A stretch of 64,000 nt of DNA, taken from assembly GCF_900112355.1 (NCBI RefSeq), contig NZ_FOLM01000001.1:969702-1033701 (forward strand), read 5' to 3'. The notes below the pieces were generated by a model. It made no database searches and had not been told where the DNA came from. It saw nothing but the letters and a program-made list of their open reading frames with translations. This DNA comes from Streptomyces aidingensis. Its GTDB lineage: Bacteria > Actinomycetota > Actinomycetes > Streptomycetales > Streptomycetaceae. Every line of letters starts with the position of its first letter. Positions within the stretch are counted from its first letter, which is position 1. Positions 17,679 to 26,943 of the stretch are shown here, piece by piece. The translations under genes and the position numbers were made by a program.

Positions 17679-19028
17679 ATGCAACCACTTGTCCGTACCC
17701 GGGAGCGCGCAACCAGACCACCGGCCCTGGCGACCGCCGCCGAACGCTCCGCCCCTCCGGCGCCCGGCCGGGCCGAGCCGGCCCGCCGGCGCGCCGGGAC
17801 CATGACCCGGACCCAGCCCGTCTCCCCGGCCGCACTCCCGGCCGGCACCGGCCGCAACGCCGAGTCGGTGGCGGTGCTGCGCCGCACCGCCAGGCTGCTG
17901 ATGCACCGGCTGCCGCAGTTCACCGACCAGGTGGCGGAGCTGATCAACCACCAGGAGCCGGCCTACCGCTCCCCGGCGATGGACTCCGACATGCTCTGGC
18001 ACGAGGTGCACCGCTCGCTGCGGCACAGCGTCGGCTGCCTGATCAATCCGCAGGAGCTGAGCGACGCGGCCCGCCGCTGCACCTGGCGGATCGGCGCCGA
18101 CCGGGCCCGTCAGGGACTGCCGCTGGACGCCCTGCTGCACGCCTTCCGGCTGGGCGGCGGCGCGGTCTGGCGCGAACTGCTGGACATCGCCGCCCAGCGC
18201 GACCCCGAGTCCATGCGGCTGCTGGTCCATGTGGCCGGCGATGTGTGGAACTTCGTGGACGAGCACTGCTCGATCGCGGCCGAGGCGTACCGGGCCACCG
18301 AGCGGGAGATGTCCTGGCGGCGCGAGAACCGGCTGCGGCTGATGACCGAGGCGCTGCTGGAGGGCACCGCCCGGGTCTCCGACCTGCCGGACATCGCCGC
18401 CGCCCTGGACATGCCGGAACGCGGCCGGTACGCGGTGGCCGCGGTGGCCGGCCCGCGCCGGGCCGCGCTGCACGGCGGCCCGGGCCAGTCCGCCGGCCTG
18501 GTCTGGCACCGCACCGAGACCGCCGACTTCGCCATCGCACCGGTGGCCGAGGGCGGCCCGGGGAAGCTCGCCGAGGAGCTGCGGGCCCGCACCGGCCCCG
18601 GGGTCCGGGTCGGCATCAGCCCGGCCGTGGACGGCCTGGCGGCGGTCGGCGAGGCCCGGCAGCTCGCCGAGAAGGCGCTCGCCGCCTGCCCGGCCGACGG
18701 CCGGGTGGCGCTGCTGGAGGAGCATCTGGCCGCGGCGCTGGTGGTGTCCTCGCCGGAGCTCGGCTCGGTGCTGACCGACCGGGTGCTGGGGCCGCTGCTG
18801 AAGCTGGAGCCGATGGACCGCGATCTGCTGCTGGAGACGCTCACCGCCTGGCTGGAGTGCGACGCCTCGGCACAGCGGGCCGGCGAGCGGCTGTCCTGCC
18901 ACCGCAACACCGTGCTCAACCGGCTGCGCCGCTACGAGCGGCTGACCGGCCGTTCGCTGGCCAGCCCGCGGGAGACGGCCGAGCTGTCCCTGGCGCTCAC
19001 CGCCCACCGCATGCTCCGCACGCCCTGA
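17679..19028 (+). CDS. PucR-family (CdaR-like) transcriptional regulator
   Basis: A 449-residue regulator. After about 60 disordered residues comes an N-terminal all-helical sensor domain of the RsbRD/PucR-associated type (VAVLRRTARLLMHRLPQFTDQVAELI onward). A GGDEF-like middle domain follows (VRVGISPAVDGLAAVGEARQLAEKALA). The last domain is the PucR C-terminal helix-turn-helix (LETLTAWLECDASAQRAGERLSCHRNTVLNRLRRYERLTGRSL). The start is firm, with GGAGG 6 bases before the ATG. The same C-terminal domain is seen in FasR at the other end of the window, but the two are different subfamilies. Targets are unknown. Confidence 0.85.
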   Translation: MQPLVRTRERATRPPALATAAERSAPPAPGRAEPARRRAGTMTRTQPVSPAALPAGTGRNAESVAVLRRTARLLMHRLPQFTDQVAELINHQEPAYRSPAMDSDMLWHEVHRSLRHSVGCLINPQELSDAARRCTWRIGADRARQGLPLDALLHAFRLGGGAVWRELLDIAAQRDPESMRLLVHVAGDVWNFVDEHCSIAAEAYRATEREMSWRRENRLRLMTEALLEGTARVSDLPDIAAALDMPERGRYAVAAVAGPRRAALHGGPGQSAGLVWHRTETADFAIAPVAEGGPGKLAEELRARTGPGVRVGISPAVDGLAAVGEARQLAEKALAACPADGRVALLEEHLAAALVVSSPELGSVLTDRVLGPLLKLEPMDRDLLLETLTAWLECDASAQRAGERLSCHRNTVLNRLRRYERLTGRSLASPRETAELSLALTAHRMLRTP

Positions 19029-19110
19029 CCCGCCCCCGGGCGCCGGCCCGGTGCCTCCGCCCGGTGCGGCGCCCGGCGCCCGCGGCGGAGCCCGCGCCGT
19101 GCCGCGCGGC

Positions 19111-19135
19111 GCCGCGCCGCGGAAAGCGGCGCGGC
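19111..19135 (+). terminator. Hairpin after the PucR gene
   Basis: Perfect 10-bp arms (GCCGCGCCGC and complement) with loop GGAAA, about 80 bases past the stop. Confidence 0.55.
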
Positions 19136-19280
19136 GGAGCGGCGCCGCCGAACGGGCCCGCCCCGCGGGGATCTTGGTGCTCCGGGGGCCGTCCGCCCCC
19201 TTCCCCGGGCAGTGCCCGGTGGGGCACGCTCCAGGAATACCCCGGGAAACAGGGGCTGCCGCGGGGCGAGGAGGCATCGC

Positions 19281-20561
19281 GTGGACCGTACATACCGGAC
19301 GTTTGTCATCATCGGTGGAGGACTGGCCGGAGCCAAGGCCGCCGAGACGCTCCGCACGGAGGGCTTCGACGGGCGGGTCATCCTCATCGGCGACGAGCAC
19401 GACCACCCCTACGAGCGCCCCCCGCTGTCCAAGGGCTATCTCACCGGCAGCACCGACCGGGAGAAGCTGTACGTCCACCGCCCCGCCTGGTACGCGGGCA
19501 ACCGGGTGGAGCTGCATCTCGGCCAGCCCGCCGTGCACATCGACCGGGCCGCCCGCGAGGTCCGGCTCGGCGACGGCACCCGCGTCCCCTACGACGCCCT
19601 GCTGCTGGCCACCGGCGCCGAACCGCGCCGGCTGGGCATCCCCGGCACCGAGCTCGCCGGGGTGCACCATCTGCGCCGGGTGGCGCACGCCGACCATCTG
19701 CGCGGTCATCTCACCGGCGGTCACCGCGACGGGGCCCCGCTGGTGATCGCCGGCGCGGGCTGGATCGGCCTGGAGGTCGCCGCCGCGGCCCGCTCGCTGG
19801 GCGTCCCGGTCACCGTCGTGGAGCCGGAGCCCGCCCCGCTGTACCGGGTGCTCGGCCCGGAACTGGGCGCCGTCTTCACGGAACTGCACCGTGAGCACGG
19901 CGTGGAGTTCCGCTTCGGCACCCGGCTGACCGCCATCGGCGGGGACCGCGGCATGGTCGCCGAGGTGCACACCGCGGACGGCGGACGGCTGCCGGCCCGC
20001 GCCGTGCTGGCCGCGGTCGGCGCGGCCCCGCGCACCGCGCTGGCCGCCGCCGCCGGACTGGAGATCGCCGAGGGCGGCGGCATCGCCGTGGACGCCGCGC
20101 TGCGCACCAGCGACCCGCGGATCTTCGCCGCCGGCGATGTCGCCGCCCCGGCACTGCCGGCCGGCGGCGGCAACGGGAGCCCGGGAAAGCGGCGCCGGGT
20201 GGACCACTGGGCCAACGCACTGCACTCCGGACCGGCCGCGGCCCGCGCCATGCTCGGCCGCGACGAGCCCTTCGACCGGGTGCCGTACTTCTTCTCCGAC
20301 CAGTACGACGTGGGCCTGGAGTACTCCGGCTGGGCGCCGCCCGGCGACTACGACAAGGTGGTCTACCGCGGCGACGCGGGCAAGCGCTGCTTCCTGGCCT
20401 TCTGGCTGGCTGCGGACGGCCGGGTGCTGGCCGGCCTGAACGCCAACATCTGGGAGGTGGCCGGGACCGTCCAGGCACTGATCCGCTCCGGCCGCCCGGT
20501 GGACCCGGCCCGGCTCGGCGATCCGCACACCGACCTCGCCTCGCTCGTCCCCGGCGCCTGA
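19281..20561 (+). CDS. Ferredoxin reductase-like FAD-dependent oxidoreductase
   Basis: A 426-residue NAD(P)H-dependent flavoprotein of the class that reduces ferredoxins for cytochrome P450s and dioxygenases. It has an FAD motif (FVIIGGGLAGAKAAETLR, about 8-25), PYERPPLSKGYL (about 46-57), LATGAEPRRL, an NAD motif (LVIAGAGWIGLEVAAAARSLG, about 154), RIFAAGDVA and a C-terminal reductase domain (FWLAADGRVLAGLNANIWE). The start is the GTG with GAGGAGG 6 bases upstream. No ferredoxin or P450 gene is adjacent, so its partner is unknown. The next gene on the same strand is an Acg-type nitroreductase. Confidence 0.88.
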   Translation: MDRTYRTFVIIGGGLAGAKAAETLRTEGFDGRVILIGDEHDHPYERPPLSKGYLTGSTDREKLYVHRPAWYAGNRVELHLGQPAVHIDRAAREVRLGDGTRVPYDALLLATGAEPRRLGIPGTELAGVHHLRRVAHADHLRGHLTGGHRDGAPLVIAGAGWIGLEVAAAARSLGVPVTVVEPEPAPLYRVLGPELGAVFTELHREHGVEFRFGTRLTAIGGDRGMVAEVHTADGGRLPARAVLAAVGAAPRTALAAAAGLEIAEGGGIAVDAALRTSDPRIFAAGDVAAPALPAGGGNGSPGKRRRVDHWANALHSGPAAARAMLGRDEPFDRVPYFFSDQYDVGLEYSGWAPPGDYDKVVYRGDAGKRCFLAFWLAADGRVLAGLNANIWEVAGTVQALIRSGRPVDPARLGDPHTDLASLVPGA

Positions 20562-20632
20562 CCCGCACTACGCTGAAGACCGGGACGCACGCGGGGACGC
20601 GCGGGGGACACCGACCCGGAGGGAGACCCCAG

Positions 20633-21709
20633 GTGCAGCCAGAACAGCCCGTGCAGCCGGAACAGCCGGCGCCGTCCGGACGCCGGGAGACCGTCGGCGA
20701 GGAGACGGCGCGCTCCCTGGTCCGGGCCGCGACCGCCGCTCCCTCCATGCACAACGCCCAGCCCTGGCGGTTCCGCCTGCTCCGGGCGAGCGGCACCATC
20801 GAGCTCCGGGCCGACCTCGGCCGGGTGCTGCCGCACACCGACCCCACCGGCCGGGGGCTGCACATCGGCTGCGGCGCGGCCGTGTTCAACCTCCGGGTGG
20901 CCGCGGCCGGGGCCGGCTGGGACGCCTCGGTCCGGCTGCTGCCCGCCCCCGAGGACCCGCGGCTGCTGGCCACCATCGGCCTGGACCGCGCCGCCCCCGC
21001 GCCCGGCCCCGGCCGGCCGCGGCCGCGGCCCGCCCCGGCCGGGCACGAGGACCCGGCCGGGCTGATCCCGCTCGGCTCCGCGGTCTTCCGCCGCCACACC
21101 AACCGCTTCCCGTTCCGCGACGAGCCGGTGCACCAGGTGCTGCGCGCCCAGCTTGCCGATGCCGCCGCCCGCGAGGGCGCACAGCTCGTCTTTCCCGACG
21201 ACTGGCACACCCGGAACGTGCTGGAACTCACCCGGGACGCCGAGGGCCGGGACGCCGCCGACCCCGGCCGGCTGAAGGACCTGGACCGCTGGACCCGCAC
21301 CGGGGACGCGGCCGGAGCCGCGGTGGACGGCGTGCCGGAGTACGCCTTCGGCCCGCGGCAGCGCGACGGCCACCGGGTGATCCGCGACTTCGCCGGCCGC
21401 GGCCCCGACCGGGAGGCCGCCGGCTTCGAGGCGGCCCCGCAGCTCGCCCTGCTCGGCACCACCGAGGACCGCCCCTTCGACTGGCTGCGCGCGGGCGAGG
21501 CCCTGGAGCGGGTGCTGCTCACCGCCACCCTGCGCGGTCTGTCGGTCTCCCTGACCTCCCAGGCCCTGGAGTGGGAGGACCTGCGCCCGCCGGTGCGCGA
21601 TCCGGTCGGCGGGGCGGGCTTTGTGCAGATGGTGCTGCGCATCGGCTACGGCCCCGGCATTCCGGCCACCCCGCGCCGGCCGGTGGACGAGGTGCTGGAG
21701 ATCGTCTGA
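20633..21709 (+). CDS. Acg-family FMN-binding nitroreductase-like protein
   Basis: A 358-residue protein of the family typified by mycobacterial Acg (Rv2032), a double nitroreductase fold that sequesters FMN and is linked to dormancy or stress. ATAAPSMHNAQPWRFRL near residues 33-49 is the family's FMN-binding signature. FRRHTNRFPFRDEPV and the C-terminal QMVLRIGYGPGIPATPRRPVDEVLEI are also typical. The N-terminus starts with a short QPEQP repeat. GGAGGGAG precedes the GTG start by 7 bases. It is 71 bases after the ferredoxin-reductase-like gene and may share its transcript. Confidence 0.86.
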   Translation: MQPEQPVQPEQPAPSGRRETVGEETARSLVRAATAAPSMHNAQPWRFRLLRASGTIELRADLGRVLPHTDPTGRGLHIGCGAAVFNLRVAAAGAGWDASVRLLPAPEDPRLLATIGLDRAAPAPGPGRPRPRPAPAGHEDPAGLIPLGSAVFRRHTNRFPFRDEPVHQVLRAQLADAAAREGAQLVFPDDWHTRNVLELTRDAEGRDAADPGRLKDLDRWTRTGDAAGAAVDGVPEYAFGPRQRDGHRVIRDFAGRGPDREAAGFEAAPQLALLGTTEDRPFDWLRAGEALERVLLTATLRGLSVSLTSQALEWEDLRPPVRDPVGGAGFVQMVLRIGYGPGIPATPRRPVDEVLEIV

Positions 21710-21760
21710 GCCCGGCCGCCGCGCCTTCTCCCGTCCGGCCGGAGCGTCGGTGGCGGCCCG

Positions 21761-21766
21761 TAGACT
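21761..21766 (+). promoter_or_regulatory. -10 box for a leaderless dnaG transcript
   Basis: TAGACT ends 6 bases before the GTG start of dnaG, and no ribosome site lies between. This geometry is typical of leaderless actinomycete mRNAs. Confidence 0.5.
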
Positions 21767-21772
21767 CATGGC

Positions 21773-23719
21773 GTGGCCGGGAGGATCAGGGACGAGGACG
21801 TGCGGCGGGTGCGGGACGCGGTCCCGATCGACGCCGTGGTCTCCGACTATCTCCAGCTGCGCAACGCCGGCGGCGGCCAGCTCAAGGGCCTGTGCCCGTT
21901 CCACGACGAGAAGAGCCCGTCCTTCCATGTCAGCCCCAGCAAGGGGCTCTACCACTGCTTCGGCTGCCAGGAGGGCGGGGACACCTTCGATTTCGTGATG
22001 AAGGTCGAGCACCTGTCCTTCTCCGAGGCGGTGGAGCGGCTGGCCGCCCAGGCCGGCATCACCCTGCGCTATGCGGAGGGCGGATACGGCAGGGCCAGCC
22101 AGCAGGGCGAGCGCACCCGGCTGGTCGAGGCGCACAAGGCCGCCGCCGCCTACTACGCCGAGCAGCTCGACGGTCCCGAGGCCGAGATCGCCCGCCGCTT
22201 CCTGGCGGAGCGCGGCTTCGACCGGGCCGCCGCCGGGCACTTCGGCGTCGGCTACGCACCGGCCGGCTGGGACCACGCGGTGCGGTTCCTGCGCGGCCGG
22301 GGCTTCACGGACAAGGAGCTGATCCTCTCCGGGATCGCCCAGGAGGGCCGGCGCGGCCCGATCGACCGCTTCCGCGGCCGGCTGCTCTGGCCGATCCGGG
22401 ACATGGGCGGCGAGGTGGTCGGCTTCGGCGCCCGCCGGCTGCGCGAGGACGACACCGGCCCCAAGTACCTCAACACCCCCGAGACCCCCGTCTACCGCAA
22501 GGGCCAGGTGCTCTACGGCATCGACCTGGCCAAGAAGGACATCGCCAAGGCCAACCAGGCGGTGGTGGTCGAGGGGTACACCGATGTCATGGCCTGCCAT
22601 CTGGCCGGGGTCACCACCGCCATCGCCACCTGCGGCACCGCCTTCGGCGAGGGCCACATCAAGATTCTGCGCCGGCTGCTGATGGACAACTCCCGCTCCG
22701 AGGTGATCTTCACCTTCGACGGGGACGCGGCCGGCCGCAAGGCCGCGCTGCGCGCCTTCGAGGACGACCAGAAGTTCGCCAGCAAGACCTGGATCGCCAT
22801 CACCCCCGGCGGCATGGACCCGTGCGACCTGCGCTGCTCCGAGGGCGACGCGGCGGTCCGCGCACTGGTCGAGGGCCGCAGCCCGCTGTTCGAGTTCGCC
22901 CTGCGCTCGGTGGTCGACGAGCACAATCTGGAGACGGCCGAGGGCCGTTCCGCCGCGCTGGAGGCCGCCACCCCGGTGGTGGCCGGCATCAAGGACCCGG
23001 CCATCCAGCACGAGTACGCGGTCCGGCTGGCCGGGCTGGTCGGCATCCCGGACGAGCGCTTCGTGCTGCGGCGGGTGGGGCAGCTCGCCCGGCGCGGGCG
23101 GGAGCCCGGCCCGGCCCGGCCCGGCCGCGCCGCCTCCGCCGCGGGCGCGTCCGCCGGGGGCGCGTCCGGTGCCGGGCCCGCCGGGGGCGCGCCGCCTCCG
23201 GAGGGCGGCCGGCCCGCCGGCCCGCCGCTCAATCTGCGCAGCCCGGCCCACCGCGCCGAGCGGGAGCTGCTCAAGGTCGCCCTTCAGCAGCCCCAGTTCG
23301 TCGCCCCGGTCTTCGACGCCTACCGGGAGGACGAGTTCACCGGCCCGCCGTACGCGGTGGTCCGCCGGGCCATCGCCGAGGCCGGCGGCACCGAGCACGC
23401 CGACGAGGGGTTCCTCGCCCGGGTGCGCGAGGCCGCGCCGGACGACACGGTCCGCGCGCTGGTCACCGAGCTGGCCGTGGAGCCGCTGGAGCTGCCGCGC
23501 CGCCGCCAGCGGGAGGCCGACACCTATGCCGCGCAGTTGCTGCGCGATGTCCGGCTGGCGGCCGTGCAGCGGCGGATCGCCGAGCTGGAGTCCGCGGCCC
23601 GCCGGCAGGACGCCCAGGGCGACGCCGAGCGTTCCGCCGCCCTGTGGCAGGAGGTCTGGACCCTCCAGCGCTACCGCACCGCACTGATGGAGCGCGGCGC
23701 CGACGCCCTGTACGGATGA
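21773..23719 (+). CDS. dnaG: DNA primase
   Basis: A 648-residue primase that makes RNA primers at the replication fork. The N-terminal zinc ribbon is Cys41-x2-His44 ... Cys62-x2-Cys65. The catalytic core carries the TOPRIM motifs VVVEGYTDVMA and FTFDGDAAGRKAAL plus the family signature GRLLWPIRD ... GFGARRL. A Gly/Ala/Pro-rich linker (about 445-485) leads to the C-terminal helicase-binding domain. The GTG start directly follows a -10 box. The HrdA-like sigma factor gene is downstream, recalling the primase-sigma linkage of other bacteria. Confidence 0.96.
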   Translation: MAGRIRDEDVRRVRDAVPIDAVVSDYLQLRNAGGGQLKGLCPFHDEKSPSFHVSPSKGLYHCFGCQEGGDTFDFVMKVEHLSFSEAVERLAAQAGITLRYAEGGYGRASQQGERTRLVEAHKAAAAYYAEQLDGPEAEIARRFLAERGFDRAAAGHFGVGYAPAGWDHAVRFLRGRGFTDKELILSGIAQEGRRGPIDRFRGRLLWPIRDMGGEVVGFGARRLREDDTGPKYLNTPETPVYRKGQVLYGIDLAKKDIAKANQAVVVEGYTDVMACHLAGVTTAIATCGTAFGEGHIKILRRLLMDNSRSEVIFTFDGDAAGRKAALRAFEDDQKFASKTWIAITPGGMDPCDLRCSEGDAAVRALVEGRSPLFEFALRSVVDEHNLETAEGRSAALEAATPVVAGIKDPAIQHEYAVRLAGLVGIPDERFVLRRVGQLARRGREPGPARPGRAASAAGASAGGASGAGPAGGAPPPEGGRPAGPPLNLRSPAHRAERELLKVALQQPQFVAPVFDAYREDEFTGPPYAVVRRAIAEAGGTEHADEGFLARVREAAPDDTVRALVTELAVEPLELPRRRQREADTYAAQLLRDVRLAAVQRRIAELESAARRQDAQGDAERSAALWQEVWTLQRYRTALMERGADALYG

Positions 23720-23893
23720 CAACTCGCGTGGCATATGCCGCCCCGGTTGTCTCCGCCAGGTAGCCGAAAGGGCGCATCGCGTAGCGGTTGGCGGCAGAAA
23801 CCGGACGCATGACCCTCGTCCCGTGGGTAGGCATTACCCCACACTGTTTGCGGTGCCGTCTTTGACTGGCCGCGATCAACTGGAGGTCGCTCA

Positions 23894-25180
23894 GTGCAGA
23901 CCCAGACCCTGACCGGTACGGCGACGGCGGAAACCGTGGCCGATCGCGACACGGCCGACGCTCCGGTCGATCCGCTCAGCCAGACCGTGCCACCGCCACC
24001 GGATCCGCATCCGCCGGTGCCCCCCGAACCCGATCCCGTCCCCGCCCCGCCGCCGGAGCCGCCGCCCACCCCGCCCCCGCCGCCCGCCGGGACCGATGCG
24101 GCGCCGGCGACGGAGAGCGCGTCCGACGACGACGATGACGATGAGGGGGACGGCTTCGGGCAGCCGGACGCCGAGGCCGATCCGGAGGTGCCCTGGGAGC
24201 GCATCCCGGAACAGCGCCGCCCGCCCGCCGCCGAGGCGGAGGTGCCGCTGCGCAGCGACTCCGGCGGCACCTCGGGCGATCTCTTCCGGCAGTACCTGCG
24301 GGAGATCGGCCGCATTCCGCTGCTCACCGCCTCGGAGGAGGTGGAACTCGCCCGCCGGATCGAGGCCGGCCTGTTCGCCGAGGAGCGGCTGGGCTGCGCG
24401 GGCGAGACCCTGGACGAGCGCCTCGCCCTGGACCTGGACCGGCTGGTGGTGCGCGGCCGGATCGCCAAACGCCAGCTCATCGAGGCCAATCTGCGCCTGG
24501 TGGTGTCGGTGGCCAAGCGCTATCTGGGCCGCGGGCTCACCATGCTGGACCTGGTCCAGGAGGGCAACCTGGGGCTGATCCGGGCGGTGGAGAAGTTTGA
24601 CTACACCCGCGGCTTCAAGTTCTCCACCTATGCCACCTGGTGGATCCGCCAGGCCATGTCCCGGGCCATCGCCGACCAGGCCCGGACCATCCGGGTGCCG
24701 GTCCATGTGGTGGAGCTGATCAACCGGGTGGTGCGGGTGCAGCGCCGGCTGCTCCAGGAGCGCAGCCAGGAGCCCACCGCCCAGGAGGTCGCCGAACAGC
24801 TCGATCTGACACCCGAGCGGGTGCGCGAGATCCTGCGGCTGGCCCAGGACCCGGTCTCCCTCCAGTCCCCGGTCGGCGAGGAGGACGATGTCAACCTCGG
24901 CGATCTGATCGAGGACGCCGATCTGCCGAGCCCGGCCGAATCGGCCGCCTTCCTGCTGCTGCGGCAGCAGCTCGAAGCGGTGCTGTCGATGCTCGGCGAC
25001 CGCGAGCGCCGGGTGGTGGAACTGCGCTACGGCCTGGTCGACGGCCGCCCCCGGACGCTGGAGGAGATCGGCCGCGTCTTCGGCGTCACCCGCGAGCGCA
25101 TACGCCAGATCGAGCACAAGACCCTCGCCAAACTCCGCGACCACGCCTACGCCGACCACCTCCGCGGCTACCTCGACTGA
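23894..25180 (+). CDS. hrdA: Principal-type RNA polymerase sigma factor (HrdA-like)
   Basis: A 428-residue sigma-70 group factor. After about 115 low-complexity residues (runs of Pro, then Asp/Glu) come region 1.2 ([19 protein letters not shown]), region 2 ([35 protein letters not shown] ... [19 protein letters not shown]), region 3, and region 4 with helix-turn-helix [24 protein letters not shown]. The GTG is set by GGAGG 7 bases upstream. It is shorter than the essential HrdB and longer than HrdC and HrdD. The symbol rests on this length and on the nir-nas neighbourhood; HrdD remains possible. It lies 174 bases after dnaG, so it has its own promoter region, in which I found no clear motif. 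Confidence 0.85.
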   Translation: MQTQTLTGTATAETVADRDTADAPVDPLSQTVPPPPDPHPPVPPEPDPVPAPPPEPPPTPPPPPAGTDAAPATESASDDDDDDEGDGFGQPDAEADPEVPWERIPEQRRPPAAEAEVPLRSDSGGTSGDLFRQYLREIGRIPLLTASEEVELARRIEAGLFAEERLGCAGETLDERLALDLDRLVVRGRIAKRQLIEANLRLVVSVAKRYLGRGLTMLDLVQEGNLGLIRAVEKFDYTRGFKFSTYATWWIRQAMSRAIADQARTIRVPVHVVELINRVVRVQRRLLQERSQEPTAQEVAEQLDLTPERVREILRLAQDPVSLQSPVGEEDDVNLGDLIEDADLPSPAESAAFLLLRQQLEAVLSMLGDRERRVVELRYGLVDGRPRTLEEIGRVFGVTRERIRQIEHKTLAKLRDHAYADHLRGYLD

Positions 25181-25212
25181 TCCCGGCCGCGGCCGGCCCC
25201 GCCCCGCCCGAG

Positions 25213-25233
25213 GCCCCGCCCGCCGGGCGGGGC
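25213..25233. terminator. Bidirectional terminator between sigma factor and kinase genes
   Basis: Perfect 9-bp arms GCCCCGCCC/GGGCGGGGC with a 3-base loop, between two converging stops. Confidence 0.6.
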
Positions 25234-25234
25234 G

Positions 25235-26671
25235 TCAGGCGAACGCCTCGGGGTGGCGCTCCTCGCGGAGCGCGATGAACTGCCGGCGCACGGCCTGTCC
25301 GACGGCGAAGTCCTCCTCGCTCGGGGTGAAGGTCCGGCCGCGTGCCGCGCCGCGTCCCCATTCGCCGCCGGTCGGCGGGGTGTCCGCGCCGAGCCGGTCC
25401 TCGGCCACGCCCAGCGCCCAGGCCGCCTGCCGGGCGGCGCCCAGCGCGGCGTAGTCCGCCGCGGCCGGGACCACCACCGGTGCCCCCAGCAGCCCCGGCG
25501 CCAGGGCCTGCACGGCGGGCAGCCCGGCCGCCGCCCCCAGCAGGAAGAAACGTTCCATCCTGACGCCGCGCCCGCGCAGCACGTCCGCGGCGTCGGCCAG
25601 CCCGCACAGCATCCCCTCGAACGCCGCCCGGGCCAGATGCTCCGGCTTCATCGACTCCCGCCGCAGCCCCGCCAGCGTGCCCGCGGTGTGCGGCAGATCG
25701 GGGGTGCGCTCCCCGGCCAGATACGGCAGCAGCACCAGCCCGTGCGCCCCCGGGGTGGAGCGCAGCGCCAGCTCGGAGAGCCGGGGCAGATCACCGCTCA
25801 GCAGCTCCGCCGTGCCGCGCAGCACCCGGGTGGCGTTCAGCGTGCGCACCACCGGCAGATGCAGACCGGTGGCGTCCGCCAGGGCGGTGACGGTGCCGCC
25901 GTCGTCGGTCAGCGCCGCGTCGTGGACGGCGCACACCGAGCCGGAGGCGCCCAGGGAGATGACCGCGTCCCCGGGACCGATGCCCAGGCCCAGCGCCGCC
26001 GCCATGATCTCCGCGGTGCCCGCCGAGATCAGCAGCCCCTCCGGGGTCCGCCCGGCCGCCTGCGCCGGCGCCAGCACCTCGGGCAGCTCCGCCGGGTGCC
26101 CCAGCGCCAGCTCCACCAGGTCCGGCCGCCACTCCCCGGTGGCCGCCGACCAGTAGCCGGTGCCCGAGGCCCCGCCCCGGTCCGTGGTGAACCGTCCCGG
26201 CCGTCCCAGCAACTGCCACACCAGCCAGTCCTGCGGCTGCAGCACGGCCGCCACCCGCCGCGCCGGCTCCGGCTCCTCGCGGGCCAGCCGCCGCAACTGC
26301 ACCACCGGATGCCCCGGCTGCGGCACCAGCCCCACCGCGCCCGCCCACGCCCGACGGCCGCCGAGCGCGTCGGTGAGCTGCACGGCCGCGCCCGCGCTCT
26401 GCTCCTCGCCGCTGAGCGCCGGACGCACCGGCTGGCCCTCGGCGTCCAGCACCACCACGGTGCCGGCCTGGGCGGCCACCCCGATGGCGGTGACATCCTC
26501 CAGCACTCCGCCGTCCGCGGCCTCGCCCAGCGAGAGCAGCCATGACTCGGGTGCCGTCTCGCCCTCCGGGTGTTCGGCGTGCCCCTGGCGGAGCAGCTCC
26601 CCGGATTCGGCGTCACAGACCACGATGCTGGTGTACGAGGCCGAGCAGGCCAGTCCGGCGACAATCCCCAT
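25235..26671 (-). CDS. FGGY-family carbohydrate kinase homologue with altered active-site motifs
   Basis: A 478-residue protein of the xylulokinase/glycerokinase superfamily by overall layout: N-terminal actin-like domain, QPQDWLVWQLLGRPGRFTTDRGGASGTG (about 146-171), the ATP-site segment ISLGASGSVCAV and a C-terminal GLPAVQALAPGLLGAPVVVP. Two hallmark motifs are changed. The N-terminal phosphate loop DxGT...K reads AxSA...S (GLACSASYTS, residues 6-15). The catalytic GGGDN aspartate aligns with Glu221 (GTAEI). It may be a non-kinase or a regulatory homologue. The gene stands alone, convergent with the sigma factor gene. Confidence 0.8.
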   Translation of the reverse strand: MGIVAGLACSASYTSIVVCDAESGELLRQGHAEHPEGETAPESWLLSLGEAADGGVLEDVTAIGVAAQAGTVVVLDAEGQPVRPALSGEEQSAGAAVQLTDALGGRRAWAGAVGLVPQPGHPVVQLRRLAREEPEPARRVAAVLQPQDWLVWQLLGRPGRFTTDRGGASGTGYWSAATGEWRPDLVELALGHPAELPEVLAPAQAAGRTPEGLLISAGTAEIMAAALGLGIGPGDAVISLGASGSVCAVHDAALTDDGGTVTALADATGLHLPVVRTLNATRVLRGTAELLSGDLPRLSELALRSTPGAHGLVLLPYLAGERTPDLPHTAGTLAGLRRESMKPEHLARAAFEGMLCGLADAADVLRGRGVRMERFFLLGAAAGLPAVQALAPGLLGAPVVVPAAADYAALGAARQAAWALGVAEDRLGADTPPTGGEWGRGAARGRTFTPSEEDFAVGQAVRRQFIALREERHPEAFA

Positions 26672-26943
26672 GCGGCCGATGATGCCCCATCACGGGCCCG
26701 TCACGGCGTTGCTTGCGATCTCTTTGGTGTCCTGGCCCCCGGTCGTGACGCGACCGGGAAATTTCCCGGACCTCGGCACCCCCCGGCGGTCCCGGAACCG
26801 CCGCGGCCTGCCGTCGCCACCGCCCTGAGCGGCTTCCCACCGGCCCCGGGGGCCACGTCAGTTGGCCGCCGGGGGCCGCCCGGCCCGCCCGGGGGCCGGC
26901 ACGGTACTTTCACAGCACCCGATTGCCGCGAAGGAACCCGCAC

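Noticed and set aside
20363..23734. A 1123-codon antisense frame over dnaG and the Acg-type gene
   Set aside because: Shadow of dnaG on the opposite strand; no recognisable motif and unlikely residue composition.
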